Below, in pieces: positions 56,324-64,000 of a stretch of DNA of 64,000 nucleotides. The notes below the pieces were generated by a model. It saw only the letters and a list, made by a program, of their open reading frames with translations. It was not told where the DNA came from and searched no databases. The position numbers and the translations under genes are program-made. How positions within the stretch are numbered: position 1 is the first letter of the stretch; each line of letters starts with the position of its first letter. Source of the DNA: Arthrobacter echini (GTDB lineage: Bacteria > Actinomycetota > Actinomycetes > Actinomycetales > Micrococcaceae); contig NZ_VSLD01000001.1 in NCBI RefSeq assembly GCF_008107445.1, forward strand, positions 1-64,000, in the 5' to 3' direction.

Positions 56324-57538
56324 ATGGCAACGGAGAACATCGCGGACATCCTCACCCCCGAGGGCTGGGAGCTGCTGAATTCGCTCGGGCCGTACGACGA
56401 GGCGGACAGCATGAGGCTCACCGCCCAGCTCCGCAAGGCCGGCCACGCGCCGCTGGCCGTGGCCGCAGCCCTCACCCAGTCGCGGCTACGGGCGCGGGCC
56501 ACGGCCAAGTTCGGGCCGTTCGCGGAGCGGATGGTGTTCACGGAGGCAGGCCTGGAGCAGGCCACTCGCCTCGTCGTCACCGCCCGCCACGCGCGCCGCT
56601 TCGTCGACGCCGGCCTTCTGCGGATCGCGGATCTGGGGTGCGGCCTCGGCGCGGACAGCATGGCCCTGGCCACGCTCGACCGTGAGGTCACCGCCGTCGA
56701 ACTGGATGAGACGACCGCCGCCGCCGCGACCATGAATCTGCTGCCCTTCCCCAACGCGCGCGTGGTCAACGCCGACGCCGCCGCGGTGGACACCGCGGAG
56801 TACGACGGCGTGTGGCTGGATCCGGCGCGGCGGACCACGACGACGTCGGGCACCTCCCGGCTCTTCGATCCGGAGGCCTTCTCGCCGCCCCTGTCCTTCG
56901 TGCAGGACCTCGCCGCGACGGGCAAGCCCGTGGGCGTGAAGATGGGCCCGGGAATGCCGCACGACGCGATCCCCGCGGACTGCGAGGCACAGTGGGTCTC
57001 GGTGGATGGCGCCGTCACCGAGGTGGCCCTGTGGTTCAACGCCCTCCGGCGGGACGGCGTCCGCCGGGCAGCCCTGGTCCTGGGGGCGCGGAACGCTGCG
57101 GAGCTGACATCGGCCGCGGACTTCGGAGCCGGTCCGACGGCGGCGATCGGGGCGCCGGAGGACTATCTCTACGAACCCGACGGCGCCGTCATCCGTGCCG
57201 AACTCGTTGCCGACCTCGCGGCGCAGCTCGGAGGGCATCTGCTCGATCCGATGATCGCGTACATCTGCGCGCCCTCGCACATCGACACCCCGTTCGCCCG
57301 CGCCTACAAGATCCTCGAGGTACGCCCCTTCAATATGAAGGCCCTGAAGGCGTGGGTCCGCGCGGAGGGGATCGGGGTCCTCGACATCAAGAAGCGCGGG
57401 ATCGCCGTCACTCCGGAGGAGGTACGAGAGAAGCTACTCGCGGGGTCGGGCAAGGGCCGCAGGAAGGCGACGCTCGTGCTGACCCGGGCGGGCGACGAAC
57501 GCCTCGCGATCGTGGTCGAGCCCGTTCCTTCCGGATGA
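56324..57538 (+). CDS. Class I SAM-dependent methyltransferase with THUMP-like domain
   Basis: 404 aa. The helical N-terminus (1-90) is followed by a Rossmann methyltransferase with [14 protein letters not shown] and VELDETTA, and a catalytic-region WLDPARR in place of the usual NPPF. The C-terminal part matches the THUMP-like domain found in this family. Substrate is probably RNA, by analogy, but unknown. It starts opposite groES with a leaderless promoter. Confidence 0.82.
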   Translation: MATENIADILTPEGWELLNSLGPYDEADSMRLTAQLRKAGHAPLAVAAALTQSRLRARATAKFGPFAERMVFTEAGLEQATRLVVTARHARRFVDAGLLRIADLGCGLGADSMALATLDREVTAVELDETTAAAATMNLLPFPNARVVNADAAAVDTAEYDGVWLDPARRTTTTSGTSRLFDPEAFSPPLSFVQDLAATGKPVGVKMGPGMPHDAIPADCEAQWVSVDGAVTEVALWFNALRRDGVRRAALVLGARNAAELTSAADFGAGPTAAIGAPEDYLYEPDGAVIRAELVADLAAQLGGHLLDPMIAYICAPSHIDTPFARAYKILEVRPFNMKALKAWVRAEGIGVLDIKKRGIAVTPEEVREKLLAGSGKGRRKATLVLTRAGDERLAIVVEPVPSG

Positions 57539-57643
57539 GCGGGCCACACGGCCGCCGAACCCGCAACCCGGGCGGCGCGTGTGCGCCCGGTGCGTAAGGT
57601 TTCCTAGACTGGGAGGTCATCCCACCCGACGGAAGGCAGGTCC

Positions 57644-58354
57644 ATGGCGGACGACACGAGAAGCAGTGAGGTGCGCCGCGGCGTCCTCTTCGACGTCGAC
57701 GGCACGCTCGTCGATTCCAACTACCTGCACACCATCGCGTGGTGGCAGGCCTTCCGCCGCTTCGGACACGACGTCCCCATGTCCGGGATCCACCGGGCCA
57801 TCGGCATGGGCGGGGACAAGCTCGTCGCCCATCTGCTCGGCGAGGGTCGCGATGCCGACCAGGACATCGAGATCGACTCCACCCACGGCGCCATCTTCTC
57901 CTCGTTCTGGCCCTCCCTGCGCGCCTTCGACGGAGCTGCCGAGCTGGTGCGCCGCTGCGCGGACGACGGCCTGGTGGTCGTCCTCGCCTCCTCGGCCTCG
58001 CAGGACGACGTCGATGCGAACCGCGCCGTCATCGACGCGGACGACGCCATCACCGCGGCGACCACCACCGACGACGCCGGGAACAGCAAACCCTCCCCCG
58101 ATATCCTGCAGGCAGCGCTCGACGCCGGCGGCCTGGAGGCCGCGAATGTCGTCTTCGTCGGAGATGCGGTCTGGGACGTCATCGCCGCCTCCGAGCTGGG
58201 GATCCCCACGATCGCCCTCGCCTCCGGCGGAACCGGCGAGGCCGAACTCCGGGACGCCGGCGCCACCCTGGTGTACAGGGACATCCGGGCACTGCTGGAT
58301 GCGTTCGACGACGGCCCCCTCCACGCCCTGATGGCGTCGGGCGGAGCGTCGTGA
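57644..58354 (+). CDS. HAD-superfamily phosphatase
   Basis: 236 aa. The nucleophile motif DVDGTLVDSN, the LASSAS motif II, Lys in NSKPSPDI and VFVGDAVWDVIAA (motif IV) are present, with a helical cap domain of the phosphoglycolate phosphatase/beta-PGM type. Substrate unknown. GGAAGG precedes the ATG. Confidence 0.9.
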   Translation: MADDTRSSEVRRGVLFDVDGTLVDSNYLHTIAWWQAFRRFGHDVPMSGIHRAIGMGGDKLVAHLLGEGRDADQDIEIDSTHGAIFSSFWPSLRAFDGAAELVRRCADDGLVVVLASSASQDDVDANRAVIDADDAITAATTTDDAGNSKPSPDILQAALDAGGLEAANVVFVGDAVWDVIAASELGIPTIALASGGTGEAELRDAGATLVYRDIRALLDAFDDGPLHALMASGGAS

Positions 58355-58388
58355 CCTTCCGCCACCTCGGCTGAGACCGGAGGACGGG

Positions 58389-58883
58389 ATGGGCGGGAAG
58401 CAGCCGGGACCGGGCGGCACGCCGGCTCTCACCGCGCTGACGGCAGCGCGGATCCCGTTCACCGTTCGGCCGTACACGCACGAGGACGGGGCGCCGTCGT
58501 ACGGGCTCGAGGCCGCCGCGGCGCTCGGCGTCGAACCCGCCCGTGTCTTCAAGACCCTGATGACGAGCGTTGACGGCGCGCTCGTATGCGCCGTCGTGCC
58601 CGTCAGCGGGTCGCTCGAGCTGAAGGCGCTCGCCGCCGCGCTCGGCGGGCGGAAGGCGTCGATGGCAGACCCGGAGACAGCACGGCGTCGGACCGGGTAC
58701 GTGCTCGGTGGGATCTCACCGATCGGACAACGGCAGCACTCCCCCGTCGTCGTCGACGCATCCGTTCTCGATCACGCGACGGTCTTCGTCTCGGGCGGGC
58801 GGCGCGGCCTGGACATCGAGCTCGCGCCGACGGATCTGGTCGCCGTCACCGGTGCGCGGGTCGCGGCGATCGCCGGACCGTAG
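58389..58883 (+). CDS. ybaK: YbaK/EbsC-type Cys-tRNA(Pro) deacylase
   Basis: 164 aa. VFKTLMTSVDG (with the catalytic lysine), VPVSGSLELKALA and GYVLGGISPIGQ are the YbaK signature. It hydrolyses Cys wrongly attached to tRNA(Pro). GGAGG precedes the ATG. Confidence 0.92.
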   Translation: MGGKQPGPGGTPALTALTAARIPFTVRPYTHEDGAPSYGLEAAAALGVEPARVFKTLMTSVDGALVCAVVPVSGSLELKALAAALGGRKASMADPETARRRTGYVLGGISPIGQRQHSPVVVDASVLDHATVFVSGGRRGLDIELAPTDLVAVTGARVAAIAGP

Positions 58884-58898
58884 CGCGTGCTCCCGCGA

Positions 58899-58904
58899 TA
58901 GGGT
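58899..58904 (+). promoter_or_regulatory. -10 element TAGGGT (leaderless start)
   Basis: TAGGGT, 7 nt before GTG 58912; it supports that start over GTG 58903. Confidence 0.4.
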
Positions 58905-58911
58905 GACGTGC

Positions 58912-59334
58912 GTGGAACTCACCGAAGGCGCCCTCCCACGGCAGGCCGAAGCGCTCGCGCTCTACGACGCGGTCGGCTGGACCGTCTACACACGCGACCC
59001 GGACCGCCTGCAGCGCAGCCTGGCCGGATCGCACCTGGTACTGACGGTGCGCGACGACGACGGCTCGCTGCTCGGACTGGCCCGGACCGTCTCAGACGAC
59101 GAGTCCATCTGCTATCTCCAGGACATCCTCGTGCACCCCGACGCACGGCGGCGCGGTGTGGGCCGGGCGCTGGTGCTCCACGTGCAGCAGCGCTACCGCC
59201 ACTGCATGTTCATCGCCCTGAGCACCGATGCCGGGACCACGCCCGACGCCGCCCTGTCCCACCCGTTCTACCGGTCGCTGGGTTTCAGTGCACACCCGGA
59301 GCTGGGACTGGCAGCCTTCGGCTACCGACCCTGA
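58912..59334 (+). CDS. GNAT-family N-acetyltransferase
   Basis: 140 aa. The acetyl-CoA motif QDILVHPDARRRGVGRALV and the C-terminal HPFYRSLGF fit small GNAT enzymes. Substrate unknown. It follows ybaK by 28 bp but probably has its own leaderless promoter. Confidence 0.85.
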   Translation: MELTEGALPRQAEALALYDAVGWTVYTRDPDRLQRSLAGSHLVLTVRDDDGSLLGLARTVSDDESICYLQDILVHPDARRRGVGRALVLHVQQRYRHCMFIALSTDAGTTPDAALSHPFYRSLGFSAHPELGLAAFGYRP

Positions 59335-59403
59335 CCGTCCCCGCGGATGCCGCGCGCCAACCGCCCAGGGACATCCAGGACCCAGGGGCACCCGAAGAAC
59401 GGG

Positions 59404-60240
59404 TCAGGCGTCCATCCGCACGGCCCCGCCCGAGACGGTGAGCCCACCGGCTCCGGGGATCGCCACGGTGATCACGGAGGGGCGACCGACGTCGAACCCC
59501 TGGTGCACCGTCAGCACGGCGGGCGGTGCGAGCTCACCGCGTTCCCGGAGATACGCTCCGAGCGCCGCCGCAGCGGATCCGGTTGCCGGGTCCTCGCGCA
59601 CGCCTCCGGGCGGGAACGGATTGCGGGCCTCGAAGACGTCGGGCGCGAGCCGGTGGACGACGGCGACCGTGGCGCCCCAGCCGTGGGTGGCCATGAAAGA
59701 CTTCAGCCCGGCGTAGTCGTAGTCGAGGGCATGGAGCACGGCGGCGCTGCGCACGGGCACGATGGGGTGGATGTTGCCGGCGAAGGCGAGCATCACCGGC
59801 AGGTCGGCGCAGAGATCGGCCTCGTCCAGTCGCAACTGCCGGAGGAGATCGGTCCGGACGGCGTCGTCGATCACCCCGACCCACGGTTCCACCGTGACGA
59901 GAGAGGCGACGAGACCCTGACCGGTCTGCTCCGTCCTGAGTTCCAGCTGCCCCACGGGTGTGGACAGGATCAGGTCTCCCGGCCCCTCCCGCTCGGCGAG
60001 CGCGACGCCGGTCGCGATGGTCGCGTGCCCGCAGAACGGGATCTCGGCCTCGGGCGCGAAGTAGCGGACCGTGGCGTGGCCGGGACTCCGCGCCGTGATG
60101 AACGCGCTCTCCGCATAGCCCAGATCGGCGGCGATGACCTGCATCCGCTCCGACGTGAGCGCTCCGGCATCGAGGACGATCCCGGCGGGGTTGCCGCCGT
60201 CGGGCCTGTCGGTGAACGCGGCGTAGCGGAGGATCTCCAT
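59404..60240 (-). CDS. PhzF-family isomerase-like protein
   Basis: 278 aa of duplicated hot-dog-like half-domains. GGNPAGIVLDA, ESAFI (with the catalytic glutamate), CGHATIATG and EDPATGSAAAALGAYL are conserved PhzF motifs. Outside phenazine producers the substrates of this family are mostly unknown, and no phz genes are near. It is probably leaderless. Confidence 0.9.
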   Translation of the reverse strand: MEILRYAAFTDRPDGGNPAGIVLDAGALTSERMQVIAADLGYAESAFITARSPGHATVRYFAPEAEIPFCGHATIATGVALAEREGPGDLILSTPVGQLELRTEQTGQGLVASLVTVEPWVGVIDDAVRTDLLRQLRLDEADLCADLPVMLAFAGNIHPIVPVRSAAVLHALDYDYAGLKSFMATHGWGATVAVVHRLAPDVFEARNPFPPGGVREDPATGSAAAALGAYLRERGELAPPAVLTVHQGFDVGRPSVITVAIPGAGGLTVSGGAVRMDA

Positions 60241-60246
60241 GCGGTG

Positions 60247-60252
60247 ATGCTA
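60247..60252 (-). promoter_or_regulatory. -10 element TAGCAT for the PhzF gene (leaderless start)
   Basis: TAGCAT on the minus strand, 6 nt before the ATG. Confidence 0.45.
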
Positions 60253-60258
60253 CCGGCG

Positions 60259-61728
60259 TCAGTCGTCCGGCCCGGAGCTCTCCACCAGCGCCGGGTCTCC
60301 GGGCCGGGTGCTGGTGCTCCGGTTGATGAGCCAGGTGATGGCCCAGAGCACCACGCCGATGACCATGAGTCCACCGGCTATCTGGTACTGGATGACGTCG
60401 CGTCCCACCCAGGGCCCGGCGAGGAAAGCACACAGGACCGCGGCGACGATCGGCATGGGTCCGGGGGAGGTGAAGAACACCTTCCTGTTCGGGTCACGCT
60501 TTCCCCGCAGCACCACGCAGGCGATGTTCACCACCGTGAAGACGCACAGCAGGAGGAAGGCTGTGGTGCCCGAGAGATTGGCCACGATATTGCTCTCCGG
60601 GTCGCTCGTGACGTAGACGATCAGGGCGAGGGCGAGGACGGTGGAGAAGGCGATGCCGGCCCAGGGCGTCAGCCGCACCGGCAGGACCTTGCCGAGCGGA
60701 CGGGGCAGGATGCCCTGGCGCGCCATCCCGTAGATCAGCCGGCTCGCCATGAGCATGTTGATCAGGGCGGTGTTGGCCACGGCGAAGACCGCCAGGAACG
60801 GGAAGATCTTCTCGATCGGGAAACCCGGGGAGCCCTTCTGCACCACCTCGAGCAGGGCGGCGCCCTCGGAGGCACGGATCCCCTCCAGCTCGGTGGGGCT
60901 CAGCACCGTGACCACGGAGATGGCGACCAGCATGTAGAACACGACGGCGATCCCGAGGCCTGTCAGCATGGTGCGCGGGAAGATCCGCTCGGGGTTCTTG
61001 GTCTCCTCCACCATGTTCACGGAGTCCTCGAACCCGACCATCGCGAAGAAGGCGATGGAGGTCGCCGCGGTCACCGCGAGGAACAGTCCCTTGTCCTGCA
61101 GATCCGAGAACACGAAGACTTCGCCGACGTTCCCGTTGCCCTGCGCCATCGCGTAGAAGCCGACGCCGATCACGATGCACAGCGCCGTCATCTCCACCAG
61201 GGTCAGCACCACGTTGAACTTGACGCTCTCCCCGACGCCGCGCAGATTGACGACGGCGAGCAGCAGCATGAAGCCCAGCGCCACGAGGGTGATCACGCCC
61301 TGCCCGGGCACCTCCATCCAGCCGTTCACCTCGAGCCCACCGAAGAAGTTCTGGGCAAGGACGTTCGCCGACGTGGACGCACTGGTGATCCCCGAGCAGA
61401 CCACGGCGAAGGCCACGAGGAACGTGACGAAGTGGATGCCGAAGGCCTTGTGCGTGTACAGCGCCGCGCCGGCGGCCTGCGGGTACTGCGTGACGAGTTC
61501 CAGATAGGACAGGGCGGTCATGGTCGCCACGATGAACGCGAGCAGGAACGGGAGCCAGACGATCCCCCCGACCGTTCCGGCCATGGTCCCGGTCACCGCG
61601 TACACCCCGGCACCGAGGATGTCTCCCACGATGAACAGCAGCAGCAGCTTCGGTCCGAGGACCCGTTTCAGCTCCGGTTCACCGGTGGCGGCCGGTGATT
61701 CGGATGCCCGGTCGGCAGAAGTACTCAT
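60259..61728 (-). CDS. APC-family amino acid permease
   Basis: 489 aa from ATG 61728, preceded by GGGAGGGG; the longer open frame upstream is noncoding. About twelve membrane segments start with LLLLFIVGDILGAGVYAVTG, the usual first helix of APC permeases with the GxG substrate loop. Substrate cannot be read; the pattern resembles cationic-type members. Confidence 0.9.
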   Translation of the reverse strand: MSTSADRASESPAATGEPELKRVLGPKLLLLFIVGDILGAGVYAVTGTMAGTVGGIVWLPFLLAFIVATMTALSYLELVTQYPQAAGAALYTHKAFGIHFVTFLVAFAVVCSGITSASTSANVLAQNFFGGLEVNGWMEVPGQGVITLVALGFMLLLAVVNLRGVGESVKFNVVLTLVEMTALCIVIGVGFYAMAQGNGNVGEVFVFSDLQDKGLFLAVTAATSIAFFAMVGFEDSVNMVEETKNPERIFPRTMLTGLGIAVVFYMLVAISVVTVLSPTELEGIRASEGAALLEVVQKGSPGFPIEKIFPFLAVFAVANTALINMLMASRLIYGMARQGILPRPLGKVLPVRLTPWAGIAFSTVLALALIVYVTSDPESNIVANLSGTTAFLLLCVFTVVNIACVVLRGKRDPNRKVFFTSPGPMPIVAAVLCAFLAGPWVGRDVIQYQIAGGLMVIGVVLWAITWLINRSTSTRPGDPALVESSGPDD

Positions 61729-61863
61729 GCTCGCCCCTCCCCTACGTTTTCCACCACACTGTGGACCTGTTCCGCGCCCATGGCAAGGTTCCGCGCATGG
61801 CCTGCCCGGCCACCGCACGCCGTCGGGCGCTATCGGCCGCCCCCGCCCGGTGATCCGCTGCCC

Positions 61864-61869
61864 TAGGCT
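61864..61869 (+). promoter_or_regulatory. -10 element TAGGCT for the amylosucrase-like gene (leaderless start)
   Basis: TAGGCT, 6 nt before ATG 61876; identical layout to the promoter at 56312. Confidence 0.5.
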
Positions 61870-61875
61870 TGCCGG

Positions 61876-63786
61876 ATGAGTCCCACACCCCAGGCCGGCG
61901 ATCAGCTCCGATCGGAGCTGGGCTCCGCACGGCGGGCGGCCACGTCGGATCAGGACTGGCAGTCCTTCGAGGTACGCGTCGAGGCGGAGTTCCCACGCCT
62001 GCAGCGGCTCTTCCACACCCTGTACGGCCCGGAGGCCGACGGCGAGCTCCTGCGGGTGGTCCTCGACGCGGCGGCCTCCTGGCAGGAGAGGCCCGCGGAC
62101 CTCAAACACCTCGACACACTGCGGGCCATGGCTCCGGACTGGTTCCAGTCGAACCGGATGCTCGGCGGCGTCTGCTACGTGGACCTGTTCGCCGGGGATC
62201 TGGCAGGTCTGCGTGAGCGTATCCCCTACTTCCGCGAGCTCGGCCTGACCTATCTGCACCTGATGCCGCTGTTCCTGGCACCCGAGGAGAACTCCGACGG
62301 CGGGTACGCGGTCTCCAGCTACCGCGCCGTGGACCCACGGCTCGGCACCATGGACGATCTAGCGGACGTCGCGCGTGAACTCCGCGGGAACGGGATAGCC
62401 CTGGTGGTCGACTTCGTCTTCAACCACACCTCGGACGAGCACGAGTGGGCACGGCGTGCTCTGGCGCAGGACCCGGAGTACGCGGACTTCTACTGGATCT
62501 ACCCGGACCGCTCCAAGCCCGATGCGTTCGAGCGGACGGTGCGGGAGATCTTCCCCGACGACCACCCCGGCTCCTTCGTGCCCTTGGAGGACGGCCGCTG
62601 GGTCTGGGCCACCTTCCACTCGTTCCAGTGGGACCTCGACTACCGTAATCCCCGGGTCTTCCGCGCCATGGCCGGCGAACTGCTGTTCCTCGCGAATCTC
62701 GGCGTAGACGTGGTGCGCATGGACGCCGTCGCCTTCATCTGGAAGCAGCTCGGCACCAGCTGTGAGTCCCTTCCGGAGGCCCATCTCCTGCTGCAGGCCT
62801 TCAACGCCGTGTGCCGGCTCGCGGCACCGTCCCTCCTGTTCAAGTCCGAGGCCATCGTCCACCCGGACGAGGTGGTGCAGTACATCGACCCCGACGAATG
62901 CCGGCTCAGCTACAACCCCCTGCAGATGGCCCTGATCTGGAACTCGCTCGCCACCCGGGACGTCTCCCTGCTCAGCCAGGCCCTCGAACGCCGGCACGGG
63001 ATCCCCGAGGGTACGGCGTGGGTCAACTACGTGCGCAGCCACGACGACATCGGATGGACCTTCTCCGACGAGGACGCCGCCGACCTCGGGATCGACGGCC
63101 ACGACCACCGCCGGTTCCTCAACGCCTTCTACGTGGACCGCTTCCCCGGCAGCTTCGCCCGCGGCATCCCGTTCCAGGACAACCCGCGCACCGGCGACGC
63201 GCGCATCTCGGGCACGACGGCGTCCCTGGCCGGGCTGGAATCCGTTCCCGACGCCGGAGCCGACGGCGCCGGGGTGGCCAGGGTGCTCCTGGCCCACGCG
63301 ATCATCCTCAGCACCGGCGGCATCCCGCTGCTCTATCTCGGCGACGAAGTGGGCCAGCTCAACGACCACACCTACCTCGCGTATCCCGCCAAGGCAGCGG
63401 ACAGCCGCTGGGTGGGCCGTCCCGCCTACCCGGAGGACCGCTACGCGGAAAGGACGGACCCCACCACGGAGGCGGGTGCCATCTTCCGCGGGCTCATGCA
63501 CCTCATCGACGTCCGCACGCAGACTCCCGAGTTCGCCGGAGGACGCCTCCTGCCGTTCCATACGAACAACCCGCACGTCCTCGGCTACCAGCGACCCGGG
63601 CTGCTCGACGGCGAGGACTCCACTGTGGTGGCCTTCGCCAATGTCGCGGACACCGCACAGCACCTCAGCGCCGAGACCCTCTCCGGCCTGCCGGAGACGG
63701 CGTGGGAACTCATCGGCGGCGAGCGGGTGTTCCTGCGGACGGGCCTGAGGCTCGAGCCGTTGGGTGTCCGCTGGCTCAGGATCTGA
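61876..63786 (+). CDS. GH13 enzyme, amylosucrase type
   Basis: 636 aa, amylosucrase length. A helical N-domain (1-90) precedes the barrel. GH13 motifs are DFVFNHTS (I), VVRMDAVAF with the nucleophile Asp (II), FKSEAIV with the acid/base Glu (III) and RSHDDIGW (IV). The domain order fits GH13 subfamily 4 (amylosucrase or sucrose hydrolase). It would use sucrose to build alpha-glucan or split it. It stands alone, opposite the permease. Confidence 0.87.
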   Translation: MSPTPQAGDQLRSELGSARRAATSDQDWQSFEVRVEAEFPRLQRLFHTLYGPEADGELLRVVLDAAASWQERPADLKHLDTLRAMAPDWFQSNRMLGGVCYVDLFAGDLAGLRERIPYFRELGLTYLHLMPLFLAPEENSDGGYAVSSYRAVDPRLGTMDDLADVARELRGNGIALVVDFVFNHTSDEHEWARRALAQDPEYADFYWIYPDRSKPDAFERTVREIFPDDHPGSFVPLEDGRWVWATFHSFQWDLDYRNPRVFRAMAGELLFLANLGVDVVRMDAVAFIWKQLGTSCESLPEAHLLLQAFNAVCRLAAPSLLFKSEAIVHPDEVVQYIDPDECRLSYNPLQMALIWNSLATRDVSLLSQALERRHGIPEGTAWVNYVRSHDDIGWTFSDEDAADLGIDGHDHRRFLNAFYVDRFPGSFARGIPFQDNPRTGDARISGTTASLAGLESVPDAGADGAGVARVLLAHAIILSTGGIPLLYLGDEVGQLNDHTYLAYPAKAADSRWVGRPAYPEDRYAERTDPTTEAGAIFRGLMHLIDVRTQTPEFAGGRLLPFHTNNPHVLGYQRPGLLDGEDSTVVAFANVADTAQHLSAETLSGLPETAWELIGGERVFLRTGLRLEPLGVRWLRI

Positions 63787-63810
63787 CCCCGGTGCAGGGA
63801 AGGCACCCGG

Positions 63811-64000
63811 TCACTGCCTGCGTGAGAACTCCCCCGCGGCCCGGACCTGCTCCGGGGTGGGTCGGTGACCCGTGTAGAGCACGAACTGCTCCTCGGCCTG
63901 CAGGGCCACCACCTCCGCACCCGTGATGACCGGTGTCCCCCTGTGCCGTGCGGCGAGGACGAGCGGGGTCTCCGACGGGGAGGCGACGACGTCGAACACC
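63811..64000 (-). CDS. aroE: Shikimate dehydrogenase-like protein, C-terminal part (partial, runs off the right edge)
   Basis: Only the last 63 codons are inside the window. FDVVASPSETPL, GTPVITGAEVVALQAEEQF and FVLYTGHRPTPEQV match the C-terminus of shikimate 5-dehydrogenase-like proteins of Micrococcaceae. The catalytic Lys/Asp part is outside. Confidence 0.7.
   Translation of the reverse strand, partial: VFDVVASPSETPLVLAARHRGTPVITGAEVVALQAEEQFVLYTGHRPTPEQVRAAGEFSRRQ

Overview
The window looks like a chromosome segment of a high-GC actinobacterium, most likely family Micrococcaceae (Arthrobacter-like). This rests on gene content and order: ychF, rmuC, ispH and xseAB; galU, fthC and fmdB; guaA, DUF3817 and SURF1; guaB3 and guaB; groES and a groEL with a His-rich tail under CIRCE control; and SepX/GlpR. 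Codon use is strongly GC3-biased, and many genes carry a TAnnnT -10 hexamer 6-8 nt before the start codon, as in actinobacterial leaderless mRNAs. Species cannot be named from the sequence alone.

Region 1 (about 1-12.7 kb) is accessory DNA, visibly less GC-rich and with irregular codon use. It opens with the 3' end of an ISL3-family transposase (1-125) and closes with the 5' part of another ISL3 element in the same orientation (11825-12410). Between them is a compact plasmid-like module: large serine integrase, small HTH protein, family B DNA polymerase, small coiled-coil protein, MobC-like protein, MOBP-type relaxase, a MobB-like membrane protein encoded out of frame inside the relaxase gene, and a small serine resolvase. 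A convergent restriction-modification pair follows, consisting of an N6A/N4C methyltransferase with an inserted HTH and a BstXI-like HNH endonuclease. A nested inverted repeat inside the mobC reading frame is a candidate oriT. I read this as a mobilizable replicon with its own PolB that became integrated. Debris at the right junction includes a 3' fragment of a tRNA-Ala gene and an unusual ychF C-terminus.

Region 2 (12.7-35 kb) is backbone: ychF, rmuC, ispH, a membrane protein, xseA-xseB, an FNT-family channel, PPK2, an AlaA-like aminotransferase, and a four-gene OpuC-type osmoprotectant ABC operon ending at a perfect 18-bp hairpin. Then come an MFS exporter divergent from an Lrp-AlaX gene pair, an APH-fold phosphotransferase, SepX/GlpR, RimJ-like GNAT, galU, divergent fthC, fmdB and an SAF-domain protein. 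The gephyrin-like glp gene that I expect between galU and rimJ is absent.

Region 3 (35-53 kb) holds a 1,352-aa SF1 helicase-like protein with degenerate Walker motifs and a fused nuclease-like domain, guaA, DUF3817, SURF1, a heterodimeric ABC exporter with one intact composite ATPase site, a PTS EIIA-like protein, guaB3, another ABC exporter, guaB and RNase J. Guanine nucleotide synthesis genes recur here.

Region 4 (53-64 kb) starts with a noncoding gap of about 0.9 kb filled by a hairpin-forming repeat array. After it come groEL and groES, with a terminator between them and two CIRCE operators flanking the promoter, a THUMP-like methyltransferase, HAD hydrolase, YbaK, GNAT, PhzF, an APC permease, an amylosucrase-type GH13 enzyme and the cut-off 3' end of a shikimate dehydrogenase-like gene.
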